A stretch of DNA of 64,000 nt from Phlegmacium glaucopus (Eukaryota; Basidiomycota; Agaricomycetes; Agaricales; Cortinariaceae). The stretch spans positions 586,831 to 650,830 of the forward strand of contig MU130379.1 of assembly GCA_015039465.1 (NCBI GenBank). The letters are read 5' to 3'. Numbering within the stretch: the first letter of the stretch is position 1; every line of letters begins with the position of its first letter. The position numbers were made by a program, and so were the translations under genes. Shown here one piece after another: positions 13,201 to 24,127 of this stretch. The notes beneath the pieces were generated by a model. The model was not told where the DNA came from. It made no database searches and worked only from the letters and a program-made list of their open reading frames with translations.

Positions 13201-15063
13201 AGGCTGGGGGTGTTTAAGTACTAATATGGACATAACGGAGATATAAAATAAATAAAGGAATGATACGATAATAATTAATTAATTAAATAAGAAGTGGTGC
13301 GATATGAAAAATAGAAATAAAAGACGGAGTGAATCGGAGGACCGGAGTCGGAGCGGAACTACGGGATTCCGGAGTCAACCGGTGACGGAAGCGGAGTTGG
13401 ACGGAAGGTCGGAGGTCGTCGGAAAGGTGGGGTGTATGATTCTAGAGTTGAGGTTTGGGTTAAAGTCGGGTGTCCCCTAACAGAATGTAAGTGCAAGCTA
13501 TCTTGATCTGCCTTGCTATTTTACTCTTTTGACAGGGAGTAAGTGCAACTTGATCTGCCTTGACTGTAGTTTACTCCTTTGACAGGGGGTAAGTGCAAGG
13601 CCATCTGGATCTAGCTTAGTCTTTTAATAGTATGTGAGTGCAAGGCTATCTTGATCTGGCTTGGCTCTGGCTTACTCTTTTGACAGTGTGTAAGTGCAAC
13701 TTGAAGAACATCTTTATCTGGCTTAACTCTAGCTTACTCTTCTGACAGCATGTAAGTGCAAGACCATTTTGATCTGCCTTGAGTCTAGCTTACTCTTTTA
13801 ACAGGATGCAAGTGCAGGGCCATCTTGATCTGCCTCAACTCTAACTTACTCTTTTGACAGTTTGTAAGTGCAAGACCATCCTGATCTGCCTCAATTCTAA
13901 CTTACTCTTTTGACAGTTTGTAAGTGCAAGACCATCCTGATCTGCCTTGACTCTAGCTTACTCTTTCAACAGGGAGTAAGTGCAAGGCCATCTTTATCTG
14001 TCTTGATTGTAGCTTACTCTTGTGACAGGGAGTAAGTGAAAGACTACCTTTATCCATCTTGACTCTAGCTTACTCTTTTGACAGGGAGTAAGTGCAAGAC
14101 CACCTTTATCTGTCTTAGTAGCTTACTCTTTTAACAGAGTGTAAGTGCAAGCACAGAGAAGTCTTTATCATTCTGTCATCTTCCTTTATTGATGCGTGGT
14201 TTCTTGGTATGTCTTTGATGACAGGAAGTATGTGCAAGAGAGCTATAATTATTAATTCCTATTCTTCACTGATGTTACAACATATTTGGACAGAATGTAA
14301 GTGCATTGATCATATTATTATTGTTACTAACCAAATTGTCATATTATTTGGGCAGCATGTATGTTGAACATGTCATTTTTTCTATCATCTATTCCATGAC
14401 ATACATTTGTCAACAGACTGTATGTGCAAACAGTGTGTGATTTGCCTTTTTCTCTACTTATGCAATACCATTCTTTACAGAAGGCAAGTATTACAATATT
14501 GTTTCTTTTATTGCCTATAATAAATTTGGTGACTGTTTTTTCAAATCATTTCAATCTCTGTGCTCACTATTCTCATTCAGTTTTGATAATTTTCAATGCA
14601 CAGGATTCTATTTCCAAAATCATGGCATCCATTGTGAGTATTTTCTCTTTGGAAATATGTGAAAGTGATGTTTAAATTTTCATAATTTTAAGCTTTCTGG
14701 CATATCTACAAACATGAATTTAAAGGAAACTACATACTGTGCAATTGGCATGCATTTGATTCACTTTTCTTTCCATACCCACCATATTGACTTTTTTTAA
14801 TAGTTGCAGCTATTCTTGGCCACTTGTCTTTCTTTCTTCGCAAAGAATCACCAACCAAGAATGACTCTTTGGAAAGAGCTGTCCAAATTTACTGGGAATC
14901 AGCTTGTGGCACCTCTGTTGAGCAAGCAGTTGAAAAGATTTTTAAAAATCTTTCTGAAGGCTCTGATATTAATCATGCATTGCTAGCTGAAGAGGCAGTG
15001 CAGATTGCTTTGGCTAATCTCATATGTATGGATCACTTCTTTTTATTTGTTGGTAAGTACTAA
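10251..15063 (+). CDS. P-loop GTPase with an array of 3-nt microexons (copy 1)
   Basis: Seven ordinary exons (10251-10427, 10485-10517, 10579-10751, 10801-10880, 10932-11126, 11175-11313, 11361-11463) encode 300 residues: a P-loop GRANAGKTT at about 30-38, a switch motif HDSRGFE and a base-recognition motif TKTD. The last of them ends in phase 0. Between 11573 and 14483 lie 40 candidate three-base exons, each between an AG acceptor and a GT or GC donor. After them come exons 14604-14633 (DSISKIMASI), 14693-14738 (LSGISTNMNLKETTY) and 14804-15063, encoding FAAILGHLSFFLRKES and a helical tail. The total would be about 451 residues in 50 exons. The joining of the C-terminal exons is supported because copy 2 has matching junctions and its length changes are multiples of three. 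GTPase identity is solid; translation of the microexons is inference. A retroelement fragment sits in the array at about 12790-13482. Confidence 0.7.
11573..12755 (+). repeat. Microexon/mini-intron array, copy 1, left block (22 triplets)
   Basis: About 56-bp units follow one another. The intron part is close to GTAAGTGCAAGACCATC, then TTGATCTGCCTTGACTC, then TAGCTTACTCTTTTGACAG, 53 bases in all, followed by three variable bases. Triplet starts are 11573, 11629, 11685, 11739, 11794, 11857, 11914, 11970, 12026, 12082, 12138, 12194, 12250, 12305, 12361, 12417, 12473, 12529, 12585, 12641, 12697 and 12753. Every unit keeps its AG acceptor and a GT donor, except for a GC donor after 12643. The codons are mostly GAT, TTT, GGA and GTT, with none a stop. 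The first intron, before 11573, is unlike the repeat. A CTTAC branch-like site lies 12-16 bases before most acceptors. Confidence 0.85.
12790..13069 (+). mobile_element. Non-array insert, probably internal end of a retroelement
   Basis: The array is interrupted here by unrelated sequence that runs straight into a complete LTR. An 86-codon open frame starts at 12837 but resembles nothing I know. The likeliest reading is the 3' end of the internal region of an LTR retrotransposon whose 5' part was lost. A purine run (AAAGGAAG) just before the LTR could be a decayed polypurine tract. Confidence 0.4.
13070..13482 (+). mobile_element. 413-bp LTR (family 2) inside the copy 1 array
   Basis: The segment begins TGTTAGGGCAAC and ends GTGTCCCCTAACA, so it has the TG...CA ends and the short inverted terminal repeat TGTTAGGG/CCCTAACA of an LTR. 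A second copy of the same length lies reversed at 42282-42694 inside the Gypsy element. No matching target-site duplication is seen on its left, which agrees with the left side being a truncated internal region. Its last bases plus the next G recreate an acceptor (CTAACAG) for the following microexon AAT. Confidence 0.8.
13484..14140 (+). repeat. Microexon/mini-intron array, copy 1, right block (13 triplets)
   Basis: The same unit as the left block resumes after the LTR. Triplet starts are 13484, 13536, 13586, 13631, 13687, 13749, 13805, 13861, 13917, 13973, 14029, 14085 and 14138. GGA and TTT recur; TAT, TGT, CAT and AGT occur once each here. Unit lengths vary from about 45 to 62 bp through small indels that fall in the intron interior, never in the acceptor-triplet-donor core. 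The donor after 13807 is GCAAGT. Confidence 0.85.
14225..14483 (+). repeat. Divergent tail of the microexon array, copy 1 (5 triplets)
   Basis: Five further acceptor-NNN-donor cores lie at 14225, 14294, 14356, 14417 and 14481 (GAA, AAT, CAT, ACT, AAG). Their intron interiors are no longer copies of the 56-bp unit, yet each keeps an AG, exactly three bases, and GTATGT, GTAAGT or GCAAGT. One intron contains a perfect ACTAAC branch site near 14330. The copy 2 gene has the same five at matching places with mostly different codons. Confidence 0.8.
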
Positions 15064-15469
15064 TGAACTAGAGCAAGGAAATAAGCCAATACTTAACTCA
15101 AATAACTGCACCTCTCTGTACTATATGAAGAACCAGAAAAAAAAAATCATTAGTGGAGAAGAGCTCAGAATGGAATCATGGATACTGCTGATATCTTTGC
15201 TTGTAATTGTAATTTGTGCAATGATTGATATAGTGAAATTGTAACTCAAAGAATCTTTACTTGAATACATTTCCTGAATATTCTGAAGAGGTATTTGTAT
15301 CCTAGCAAGTTTTTCATCCAATAACAACACACCTTCCATTAAAAAATGCACTTTAAGGCCTTTGTTTAAGGAAATGGCGAAGATATGGATGCATCTGAGA
15401 AGAAGCAGGAGGTCAAAAATCACCTAACCTTTTATGGGAGGCGGGCGCTACAGGGATTTAACTTTAAGC

Positions 15470-15664
15470 TCAGATAACTCTCAGATATCGATGATGGTCA
15501 CGCTGAACAAGTAGGACAACGCTGTCTTCCCAACCCTTCCAATCGGTACCCGTAATTTTCTGTGGGGTGGTGTATGGATCGCCTGCAGTGCTGGCGACAT
15601 CCATTAGCTGCAAGTCGTAGACATTAGCTAGGTGTATCTGATATGCATTTAACAAAGCACCCAC
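15470..15664 (-). pseudogene. Possible 3'-5' exonuclease-domain fragment
   Basis: The minus strand reads VGALLNAYQIHLANVYDLQL then MDVAS, which resembles the stretch of fungal 3'-5' exonuclease-domain proteins after the second catalytic block. The catalytic residues expected just upstream are not visible and no intact gene can be built around it. A MITE lies 180 bp away. It may be a decayed fragment; chance similarity is not excluded. Confidence 0.25.
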
Positions 15665-15847
15665 GCTGTTTCAGACGTTAGTCGGGTTCAGAAAGGTACT
15701 AATTGAATTTACAGTAATATTCACACGGCATTCATATGACATTTACACCACTGGCAAAGTTAGTCTCACGTAGCCAGACTAACGAGATGGGCGCTTTGAG
15801 AATTTAATATTTGTCACCCATCTGTAGTAGCATAACATCATCGGAGG

Positions 15848-16307
15848 TGTCAACAAGGCCCCGGGAAGCTCCTGATGGGTGGTGTCCGCAAATTTGGGTA
15901 TTTGAGGCCCAAAAATCATCAAATCTGTGTCCACAAATTTGGGTATTTGAGGATACTTTTGGCGGGTCTTTGTCCAAAAATTTGGGTATTTGAGGGCAGA
16001 TTTTTGCCAAGTCAGGACAAATTAAGTAGAACTGCAGCTCATTATTTAATCACTAAGTCCAACTGATACATGGGGCTATAATGGAAGTTTCAACGGTGAC
16101 GGTTTGCTTTCCTTATTAGAAGAGTCGAAGAGCGCAAAATACAAAGTCCGCGGGAGGAAAAAATAAAAAATTGCCTTTTTAGGGTGTCACATGACTACAT
16201 CTGTCCGAATTTGTGTATTTGAGGCCAAAAAATTTGTGCATTTGAGGGTGATTTTGGGTGAATTTGCGGACACCAACTATCAGGAGCTTCCGGGGGCCTT
16301 GTCAACA
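15848..16307. mobile_element. MITE with about 47-bp terminal inverted repeats
   Basis: The left end (from TGTCAACAAGGCCCCGGG) and the reverse complement of the right end (TGTTGACAAGGCCCCCGG) match over about 47 bases with some five mismatches. Both contain GAAGCTCCTGAT and GGTGTCCGCAAATT. The roughly 460-bp element has no coding capacity and carries several copies of an 18-base word, AATTTGGGTATTTGAGG with one extra base, just inside its ends. This is the form of a non-autonomous DNA transposon. A TCAA at each border could be the target-site duplication. The transposase family is not known. Confidence 0.75.
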
Positions 16308-16609
16308 TTCACACAACATTCGCTGAGGATCAACCCCTTTGAGGTCAATCGCAAGCTTGGTTGATTGCGGGTTAACTTGAATGATTGGGAAATACTATCT
16401 CCAAGACAGAGGTCAATCGATTCGGTGGTATCGATATCGACGAGGATGATTGTCATCCGAGGGAACATCATGGAAGTACTTGGTTGAGTAATCTGTTAAG
16501 GTTTCCAAGCAAACTGTGGTCAAACGAAAGGAGAAATGAATGAGTATATGTATTAATAGATATAACTGTAAACAATGAATTGCAATAGACAAATCCCAGG
16601 CTCCAGATG

Positions 16610-19600
16610 TCAAAGATAGAATGGTATACCGTAAACCACAGGTGCTGCTCCGGTCAAATACTTCAATTTGCATGAATCGCGAGATTGAGCAACAGCAGCA
16701 ACGATGGAAATGTTGTTGCCTGAACGCTTCTTTTTCATTGAGTTTCCGGTCAAAGATAGTTTGTCGAAGACCGACTGTGAGAACTTGTCAATATCCTTGT
16801 CTGTCACGTCCCATAAGTTGGCAACGAGAGTTGGACTGGAGGCGCGTGTTCATAAGTAAGATAGACCGAAAAGAATTAATAAAAATAAGCTCACCATCCT
16901 GCTAACATATAATTGTACGGTGTCCCTTTTCGATCAAAATCTCCCATCTCCCGCAGAGCACCGGAGGAACATCCCCAAAGCATGGTTGCCGCACACGATG
17001 GCAGAGTACGGATCTTATGTGAACGAACGTATTGCTCTCCTCCGCCGTGGCCAAAGTACCTAGAGATTCACCAGATGTGAAAAAAAAAACAAGATGGTTG
17101 GAATTACGCACACTACCAGATCGCGGGTTCTGAGAGCGTTTACGAATTCCTGCTCGCTCACAGGCCGTCCAACTACCCCATCCCATCCCATTTTTTGCAT
17201 GTCCTTCGACCAATCACGGAAGCGGTCTTCCGTACGTCCCAAGTCTCCGCTAGGATTGAGAATGTAGTAGCCACTACTAGCATCAACAGCTGCACCATCT
17301 TCCGATTTGTGGATTTGGCCACAAGCTTCCCGTTTTAGTTTGGCGAAGGCGATCCTATCGTGCAGAAAATCAACGCCTGGGATACGACTGACACTGCGTC
17401 CTCTCAAGATAGGCATACTTTCCCATGGCAGTCCTTGGACATTCTTGTCGAGCACCAAGAACAAATGCTCATCGGATGGTGTTGACGACGGCTCAGTGCT
17501 ACCATTGGTGGTGTTAACTCTCGTCGAAAATTTCTTCTCCTTAGCTCTTTTCATGCAATTTTCCTCTAAGACCGTTCGAAGATCGATAACCACTTGGTCA
17601 ATGTCGACTTCGGCGATAGCAACAGGTACGCCGTGAAATTGATACAAGTCCAGGACAAAGTAAACGAGGTCTTCCAGCTCCTCGTCTCGGCACTTGGGAG
17701 ATAAAGTTGAGAAACATTCAACCATGGCATCATCGAGCTTGACGTGGCTGGGAGAAGGTGTTTGCGAGACACTTTTCTTGTGCGACATCGTGCGCGATTT
17801 TGGCTTCGTGTCTTTCACGTGAAGAGCACGATGGAAAACTTTGTCGAACTGCCCTTGCAACTCGATGATATTTTCTTTTGAGAGTTTTGGCCGAGGATTC
17901 AGAATCGTCTAAAGGTAGTAACTTGTAGGTCTCTCGAAAAAGACAAGGATCTTGATTAATTACCTTAAACGCACCCAGCCAACAATATTCAATATTTTCC
18001 ATTAACTCCTTCATTCGAACGTCAAGTTCACCTCGTTTCTTCCACCAACTAGACCTCGCCTCTTCGTTGTCCGGTTTGATGTTTATAGCGGCCTTTGTGC
18101 TTTCGTCACTTGAGCGTACGATGTCTTCAAGCTCGTCGATCGCGTTCTCGAAAGATAGTTGCTTGTCGTCATCTTCGCAGCTCCCGTGGTCTCTTCTTCC
18201 ATTGAGGGGAACACAGAAGATGAGTGGATCCGTTGGTTTCGTTCCACCTTCTTGCCGGGAGATAAACAGGGTACCATCATCGTGAGTTATGCTGATACTG
18301 ATGATAGTCCAATTGACCGGAAGTCCAACGCTTCGCGACGATGAAAGAGTAGAAAAGTCTAGAATCTGAGATTGGTACTTGGTACGGATAGATTCCCAAT
18401 AAGCTTCAATCGCCCTATCCCTTGCCAGCCAATCACCCAAGGCCTCTTCATCTTCAGAATCCGATAAGGATGTTGCGGGTTTAAATCTTGTTGATTTTGA
18501 AGTTGTTTGTCGAGGGAGAACAGTTCCATCTTCTGCAAGAAGGGGCCATTCCAAGTCGTCTGAATAGCCCGCCGAGGGAATCTTATGTTGGATCGCAACC
18601 AGCATATCTCGACGTAAACTAAGCGCGGTTGAAGCATCTCAAGAAAGGCCAAGATCTTAGTCCATGTACAAGTCACATCAGCGAATGAATTGAAACGCAC
18701 CTAACAGAGAAGCCACTACTAAAGGTACTCCTTTTCGTTGGTTTCCAAGAGAAGTTTGGAAGGCTCCCACGAGGGCTAACGAGATGGCTGCTTCACGCAC
18801 TTTCACAACACTTCCTTTCTGTGCCATTAAGCTTAAGTGTGACCACAATAGTTTCTCAGCGTTGGCCAAGGCATCTAGAATGTCGGGCGAAGGAAGTGTC
18901 CAGTCGGATTGCCCAGTGCTTAACATCCCCATGGGCACGGCGATTGCTAGAGAAAAAATAAGCTACTTCAAAACTGACATGTTTAGGATGGAAACGAACT
19001 GGACTCGGTAAGAGAACTAAGGAACATATCAGCCCGGAATCGACCATATACGCTGTGCAGTGTCAATTTTGCCATGAGGGCAGTTTCCTCTGCCTGAGAA
19101 GCTGTGAGCATCTCAACATGAAGTACAGTCGGCTCCAGCATACCTTGTTGCAGGTGGAATAAGATAATGACAGAAACTTTTCCAAAAGGGCATTGAAGGC
19201 GTCGCCCACATCATCGCGTAACAGCCACACTGATTTCATGATCATAAACAGGATCACCCGCAGATAAAAATATGTTACTTACATTGCCTACAAAGGACAG
19301 AAGCAAGGAGATCAGGAGCTAATACGTCTGGGGTGCCTTTATTTCTTGGCGAAGATACTAACGACCGGCGAGGTCTGTATTGCATGAGCCGCTATAACCT
19401 TTTCATGCAAAAAAGTACATACCCGAATGCAAGGTTATCAAATTGACGGAAAGCAGCATCAAGATCCTCAAGCATGGTGACCGTCCCAGCAAACTCGTGT
19501 CCCATATTTTCTTGCTGCGTCGTTCTTTGTTGATAATCGGCTTTCAAACACTGTACGTCAACTGTATCGATACCAGGCATACCGCACAGTAGTTCTTCGG

Positions 19601-22600
19601 CCCTGGCCAAGTTTGCGTGCGCCTCCTCTAAGTGACCCATCTGTAACTGCACTTCCCCTTTCTTCGCCAGAGCACGACTGACCATGGCAGGAAGGTTTAA
19701 TTCTTCGGCGATATCTGCAGCCTGCTGAGCAAAATATTCTGCTTCGCGAGCTGAGCCTCCAAGGTGATATACACGAGACAGGGAGAATAGCGTGGAAAGA
19801 AGGCCTTCAGAGATTCGCCACTCCAAGCCATCCATAGTAAGCCGTCTATTGGTATTCTTTTTCGGCGTAAGCTGTTCTTGAGGGTCTTTCGATCTGCCGC
19901 CAGACGACAAAGCCTCCTTCAGGCTTGACATGCTGAATGGGTCCGATTCTTCCGTCGTGGTAGTTTGAGATCGTGAGGGAAGATTCAAGCGCATGAGCGT
20001 ATCGGCCGCGCGATTCCACAGACGAACGGATTGCAGTAGGCCGTCGAGCGATGCCACGATGTTGCCCTACATATTGGTGTATTTTAGCAAACAAGCCCTT
20101 GCGGGTAGTTGGCTAAGTACAAACCTTGGAATATTGTATCGCAGCAAATGTATGCGAAGCTATTGCTGCCATCTCAAGAATCCTTGCTCGGGCATGAATG
20201 CGTTGTTGAGTCGACATCCCTTTCTGTTCTAAATCAAGTCGGCTTGATACCTCAAGTGCTTCACGGTACACAGTTGAACTATACAACGTCAAATCACGTC
20301 AGCGGAAAAGTCTACGATGAATATTACCTTTTAGGAACCTCTTCAATCATCGCCAACGATTCAGAATAACGTAGCAAGAATCTAACAGCAACCTCGGGCG
20401 AGGCGTGTCTACCCCGCACGACTTCAAGCGCTTGGTTGAAGATAGAAGCTGCCCTTTTCATTTTACCAAGTGCAACGTATTCATGCGCCAGATCAATGGA
20501 TGCCGCGACATAACCTTTATAAATAGATTTATTAAAACATCCTGAAAGCTAGAAAATGACCCTACCATCACTAGTGATACCATTCTGCCGCTGTGAGAGT
20601 TTTCTTGCCATATCCAGTACATGCGCTTTGGGTAGAATTAGCATCAAAAATCCGAGGATGCGAGCGGTTAGTTCTGGAAAATAAAAGGTAAAGGAATTCA
20701 GTTGGCTGTTCTTGAAGGTAAAAAAAAAAATTCCTGACGTAGAAGTTCCAGGAATTGGTCAAAGTTGTCGAAAACAAGTGGAGGTTTGATGGAAGGCAGT
20801 TCCATAGAACGGCGCGGAGGTGTCTTGATCGTGTTGAAGGAGACAGGTTGCGCTATATCATCCAGAAACTGTTAGGGGCCAGTGTAGGTACGAACCCACA
20901 CAAATTCACGTACCTGTTCGGGTCTTTGGATTTGGGGTTTTAGGGTTCAAAGCCGTTTTAGACTTTACGGGCGCAGCCTTCCTTGGAGCAGTAGGTACTC
21001 GCAGACGAGTCGTCCGTGTGGTTCTCGGTGAAACAAGTCTTCCCACTTGAGGTGAGGGTATTTTCTTCAAAACCTTTGGGCTTGATTGTTTCCGGATTGC
21101 CTTCGGACTTGAATCAACACCACCAGCCAATGACCCTTTAATTAACCTGCAGGCTTCATCGGTATGTTGGGTCATAAAAGAATTTTGTTCAGGATCCGCA
21201 CGCCGATGTGCATGGAGGGCCATCCATAGATGTGAAGCTGTTCGATATTGAGCGCCATAGCGGGCTAACAACGTATCCTTCCCAAGGTCCTAGATCAATG
21301 AAAGATTTAGAATGAGGGCAAACATGACTGAGAAAAGGAACGCACCGACATCATCACAAGCCTTTCGATCTCGCAACCTATTTCATCAACATTTGCAAAA
21401 CCGAATGCCGACCATCCATCTTGGTCACCATCCCTATAAGCAAATTCCATGCAGCGTACCAATATTCTAGCCCTCCTCACTGGCATCCAGCTTGAGCTAC
21501 CCGCAATATCTTCAACGCGATAAACGTCAAGTGCATCTCGCAAAAGTCGGACAAATACACCATGAACGCTCTCCTTCCATCGACTGGGTTCCAAACTGTC
21601 CAGCTGTCGCTCCAGTAGAGCACCGACAATACGTGGATCAACGATCGTCGGATTTGCACCATGAGAAGTACTAGGTGTGGTAGCACAATTCACAGCCGAT
21701 TTCAGAGATACTTCTTCCGTTGGTAAAAGAAGTTCACAAGCTCCAAGGTAGGATACTCGGTCAACTAAAGCTACGAGCTGCTTCACAGCAGAGCTGGCCG
21801 ATTGACCGAAAAGTGCATCAGGAGCAAGGGTGTCACTCTGAGGTGTCAGTCCGGAAGAGAAAAACGGAAATGTATGAATGGCTTGAAGCAGGGCATTGTA
21901 AGAATTCTAGGCAGGTCTTAGGTGAGCAATCGAGAAGCGAAATTAAGCTAAGGCTGCCTACTTTCCGATCCCCATTCTTGGAGTAACACACTGCCAATAA
22001 TTCCCATCGGCGAAACAGCTGCTCGTCTAATTGCTGCCACTCCTTTTCATTTACTGACTTGGAAACTGGTCTTGGTAAACGAAGAGCTTTACCTCCTAAT
22101 ACACAAGACTCCTTCAGGAAAGGCACAGCAGCGCCGTACCTCGTGGCTTGATAAAGAGTGCCTGCTAGATTGTAACATGCGCCCGACACGCAACGCGTAT
22201 AATTGGCCATATCTACGATCTCATTGTCAGCTCCCACGAGAAACCTGTCCACCGGGACGGCATCAAGAATTGCCACTGCTGTTGAAAGGTATTCGAAAGA
22301 AGGGACGAAGGTTTGCGGGTCCTGGACTTTAAGATGGGTTCGAGAGAGAACGAACAATATATCGAGTGCTCGTGTCAATGCATCCTTCGCTAGTGAAGCC
22401 TCCAGATGCTAGATAAACTCTGATGCAATCATAAGTCAAATAGAAATATAAATTGAAGAACTTACGGCTGAAGTAAGACATGTCCGCCAGCAAGAGACAG
22501 ATTGTAGAAGCAGCTCTCGTATAGCAGAGTTGACGGTCTCAGATATCGAACCTTGAGCGGACTCGATACATTTCAGCGCACTTCGTCGAAGCTTTTCCAA

Positions 22601-24127
22601 TGCTCGATCAATCTTTCCACCAATTCTAAGAAATTCTGCTTCTTCTCTTGTTGGTTTACCCGCCGTTCGCGTTGAAGGATTTAGAAACATAACGATACCC
22701 GTGGGGGGGTTAAGGATCTTCATACCCTCGCGTATAGCTTTGAGTAATTCTTCATCTAGGATATTGCGATGATTAGATGGAAAATATGGTCTTTATTTGG
22801 CCGGAGATATACCGTTTCTCGTAGTGTATTCATCAAGAAATACTGTTGCTTGAGCTAAGATATTGCAGAAATTGGACCCTTCCGAGGAATTAGCTGAGGA
22901 TGATGAACTCTGTCCCATAAAGTGGTTGATTTTCTGGAGAACGCTTATGTCTCCTGCCTGTTTAAAGAAGAAAAATGAGATATAGTTTGAAAAAACAATC
23001 AATATACTGACACGCTTCGTAAATTCCATCCAGTATTCACAGAAACCTAGAAACCCTTTGCCTTTCTGATCAATGGCCATAAAAGTGTCTCGGTCTGGCC
23101 GCTTCTCTCCACGCTCAACAAGATCAGCATAGGCTGATAGCACTACAGTGGTGCACTTCTCCTCCAAGGCGACATCGGATGATGTGGCTTTGACAAAGGT
23201 AGACGTAAACCTGGCCACTTGATCCCAGACCATATTAGTTTCGATGGTTCCTGGAGATGTGTGGATGAGACATCGCAGAGCGTACATTCTGAGAATAAAG
23301 ATCGATTCCGGCGAAGTCTCTACTGCAGAGGTGGATTTAAGGTGCGTCTTGGGTTTGGGTGATGGCAAAGAGGTAAGTTTGATGAGCGAAGTGTAGGCCC
23401 GGGTAAGTAAAGAGTCCATATGCTTTGTGGGCAGAGATGTCAATGACGGAACCCATGCTAGTAGGGAAGCGAAACTGGGTGATTTGAGAGTCGTTGCAAA
23501 GGAGTTGATGGTGATTGTTTCCAGGCGAGCAGTGATGATGAGAGCATGTAGGAGATATGTTGATATGAGAGTTAGGATGACGGGATTTGTTGGAAAAGAA
23601 GTTGGCGTCGGTATCGAAAGAAGGTGAAGAGAATCAAGGCCGCCTTGTGGGTCAGGCTCTGCGTTTACTAGCCTACATAGTGCAGGATGCATTTCAGTTA
23701 GAGCAATCATGGCTCGGTCAAACTTGATGCCAGAAAATGTCAATCTCGATATCGCCTGATAGAACAATAATTTTACCATTTCGAGAACCACGAGCTTTCC
23801 TAGAATGCTCGCCGCAGCTCTTTCAACGTCTAAATCATCGGGACATAAGTTTCTAAGAATTGCAACATGTTTGGCAGCCGCAGAGGCTGATGAAGTAGTG
23901 CTTTGAAGTGTGGCTTTTGAGGAACTCGACGACTTTTTCCATCCAGACTGAATCACCCTAGACAGGTCTTGCGAAGCGGCGTTTACAGACAGCATTGCAG
24001 ATAGTTTTGAGTCCCCAATCACCAATTTCGTGGCTAAGTCGCTTGCAAGTTGGTCGGCGCAGGCTGAAGTAGTTTTGAGGGATTTGGAGGGTTGGCGACT
24101 GACCGTACGACGACTATTTGAAGCCAT
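16610..24127 (-). CDS. Separase (ESP1/Cut1), C50 cysteine protease
   Basis: The cohesin-cleaving protease that triggers sister-chromatid separation at anaphase. The start at 24127 gives MASNSRRTVSRQPSKSLK and the stop is at 16610-16612. Many exons separated by 45-65 bp introns together encode roughly 2,100-2,200 residues, the usual size. The N-terminal two thirds are helical-repeat sequence with little motif content. A basic, disordered stretch with KIPSPQVGRLVSPR lies around 21000-21100. The C-terminal catalytic domain has HLFLVLDKNVQGLPWESMP, the catalytic His in YFGHGGGEQYVR (codon 17047-17049), the catalytic Cys in MLWGCSSGAL (codon 16969-16971), and the end motif VANLWDVTDKDIDKF. No break was found. 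The upstream region carries two ACGCG-containing sites, fitting cell-cycle expression. Confidence 0.92.

Noticed and set aside
11573..14483. CRISPR-like array (conserved repeat with variable short spacers)
   Set aside because: The DNA is clearly fungal, the variable part is only three bases, and the constant part has intron splice signals.
14804..14986. Alternative last-exon frame LQLFLATCLSFFA
   Set aside because: Copy 1 and copy 2 differ here by indels that are multiples of three only in the AAILGHLSFF frame. The 46-nt exon 14693-14738 supplies the right phase.
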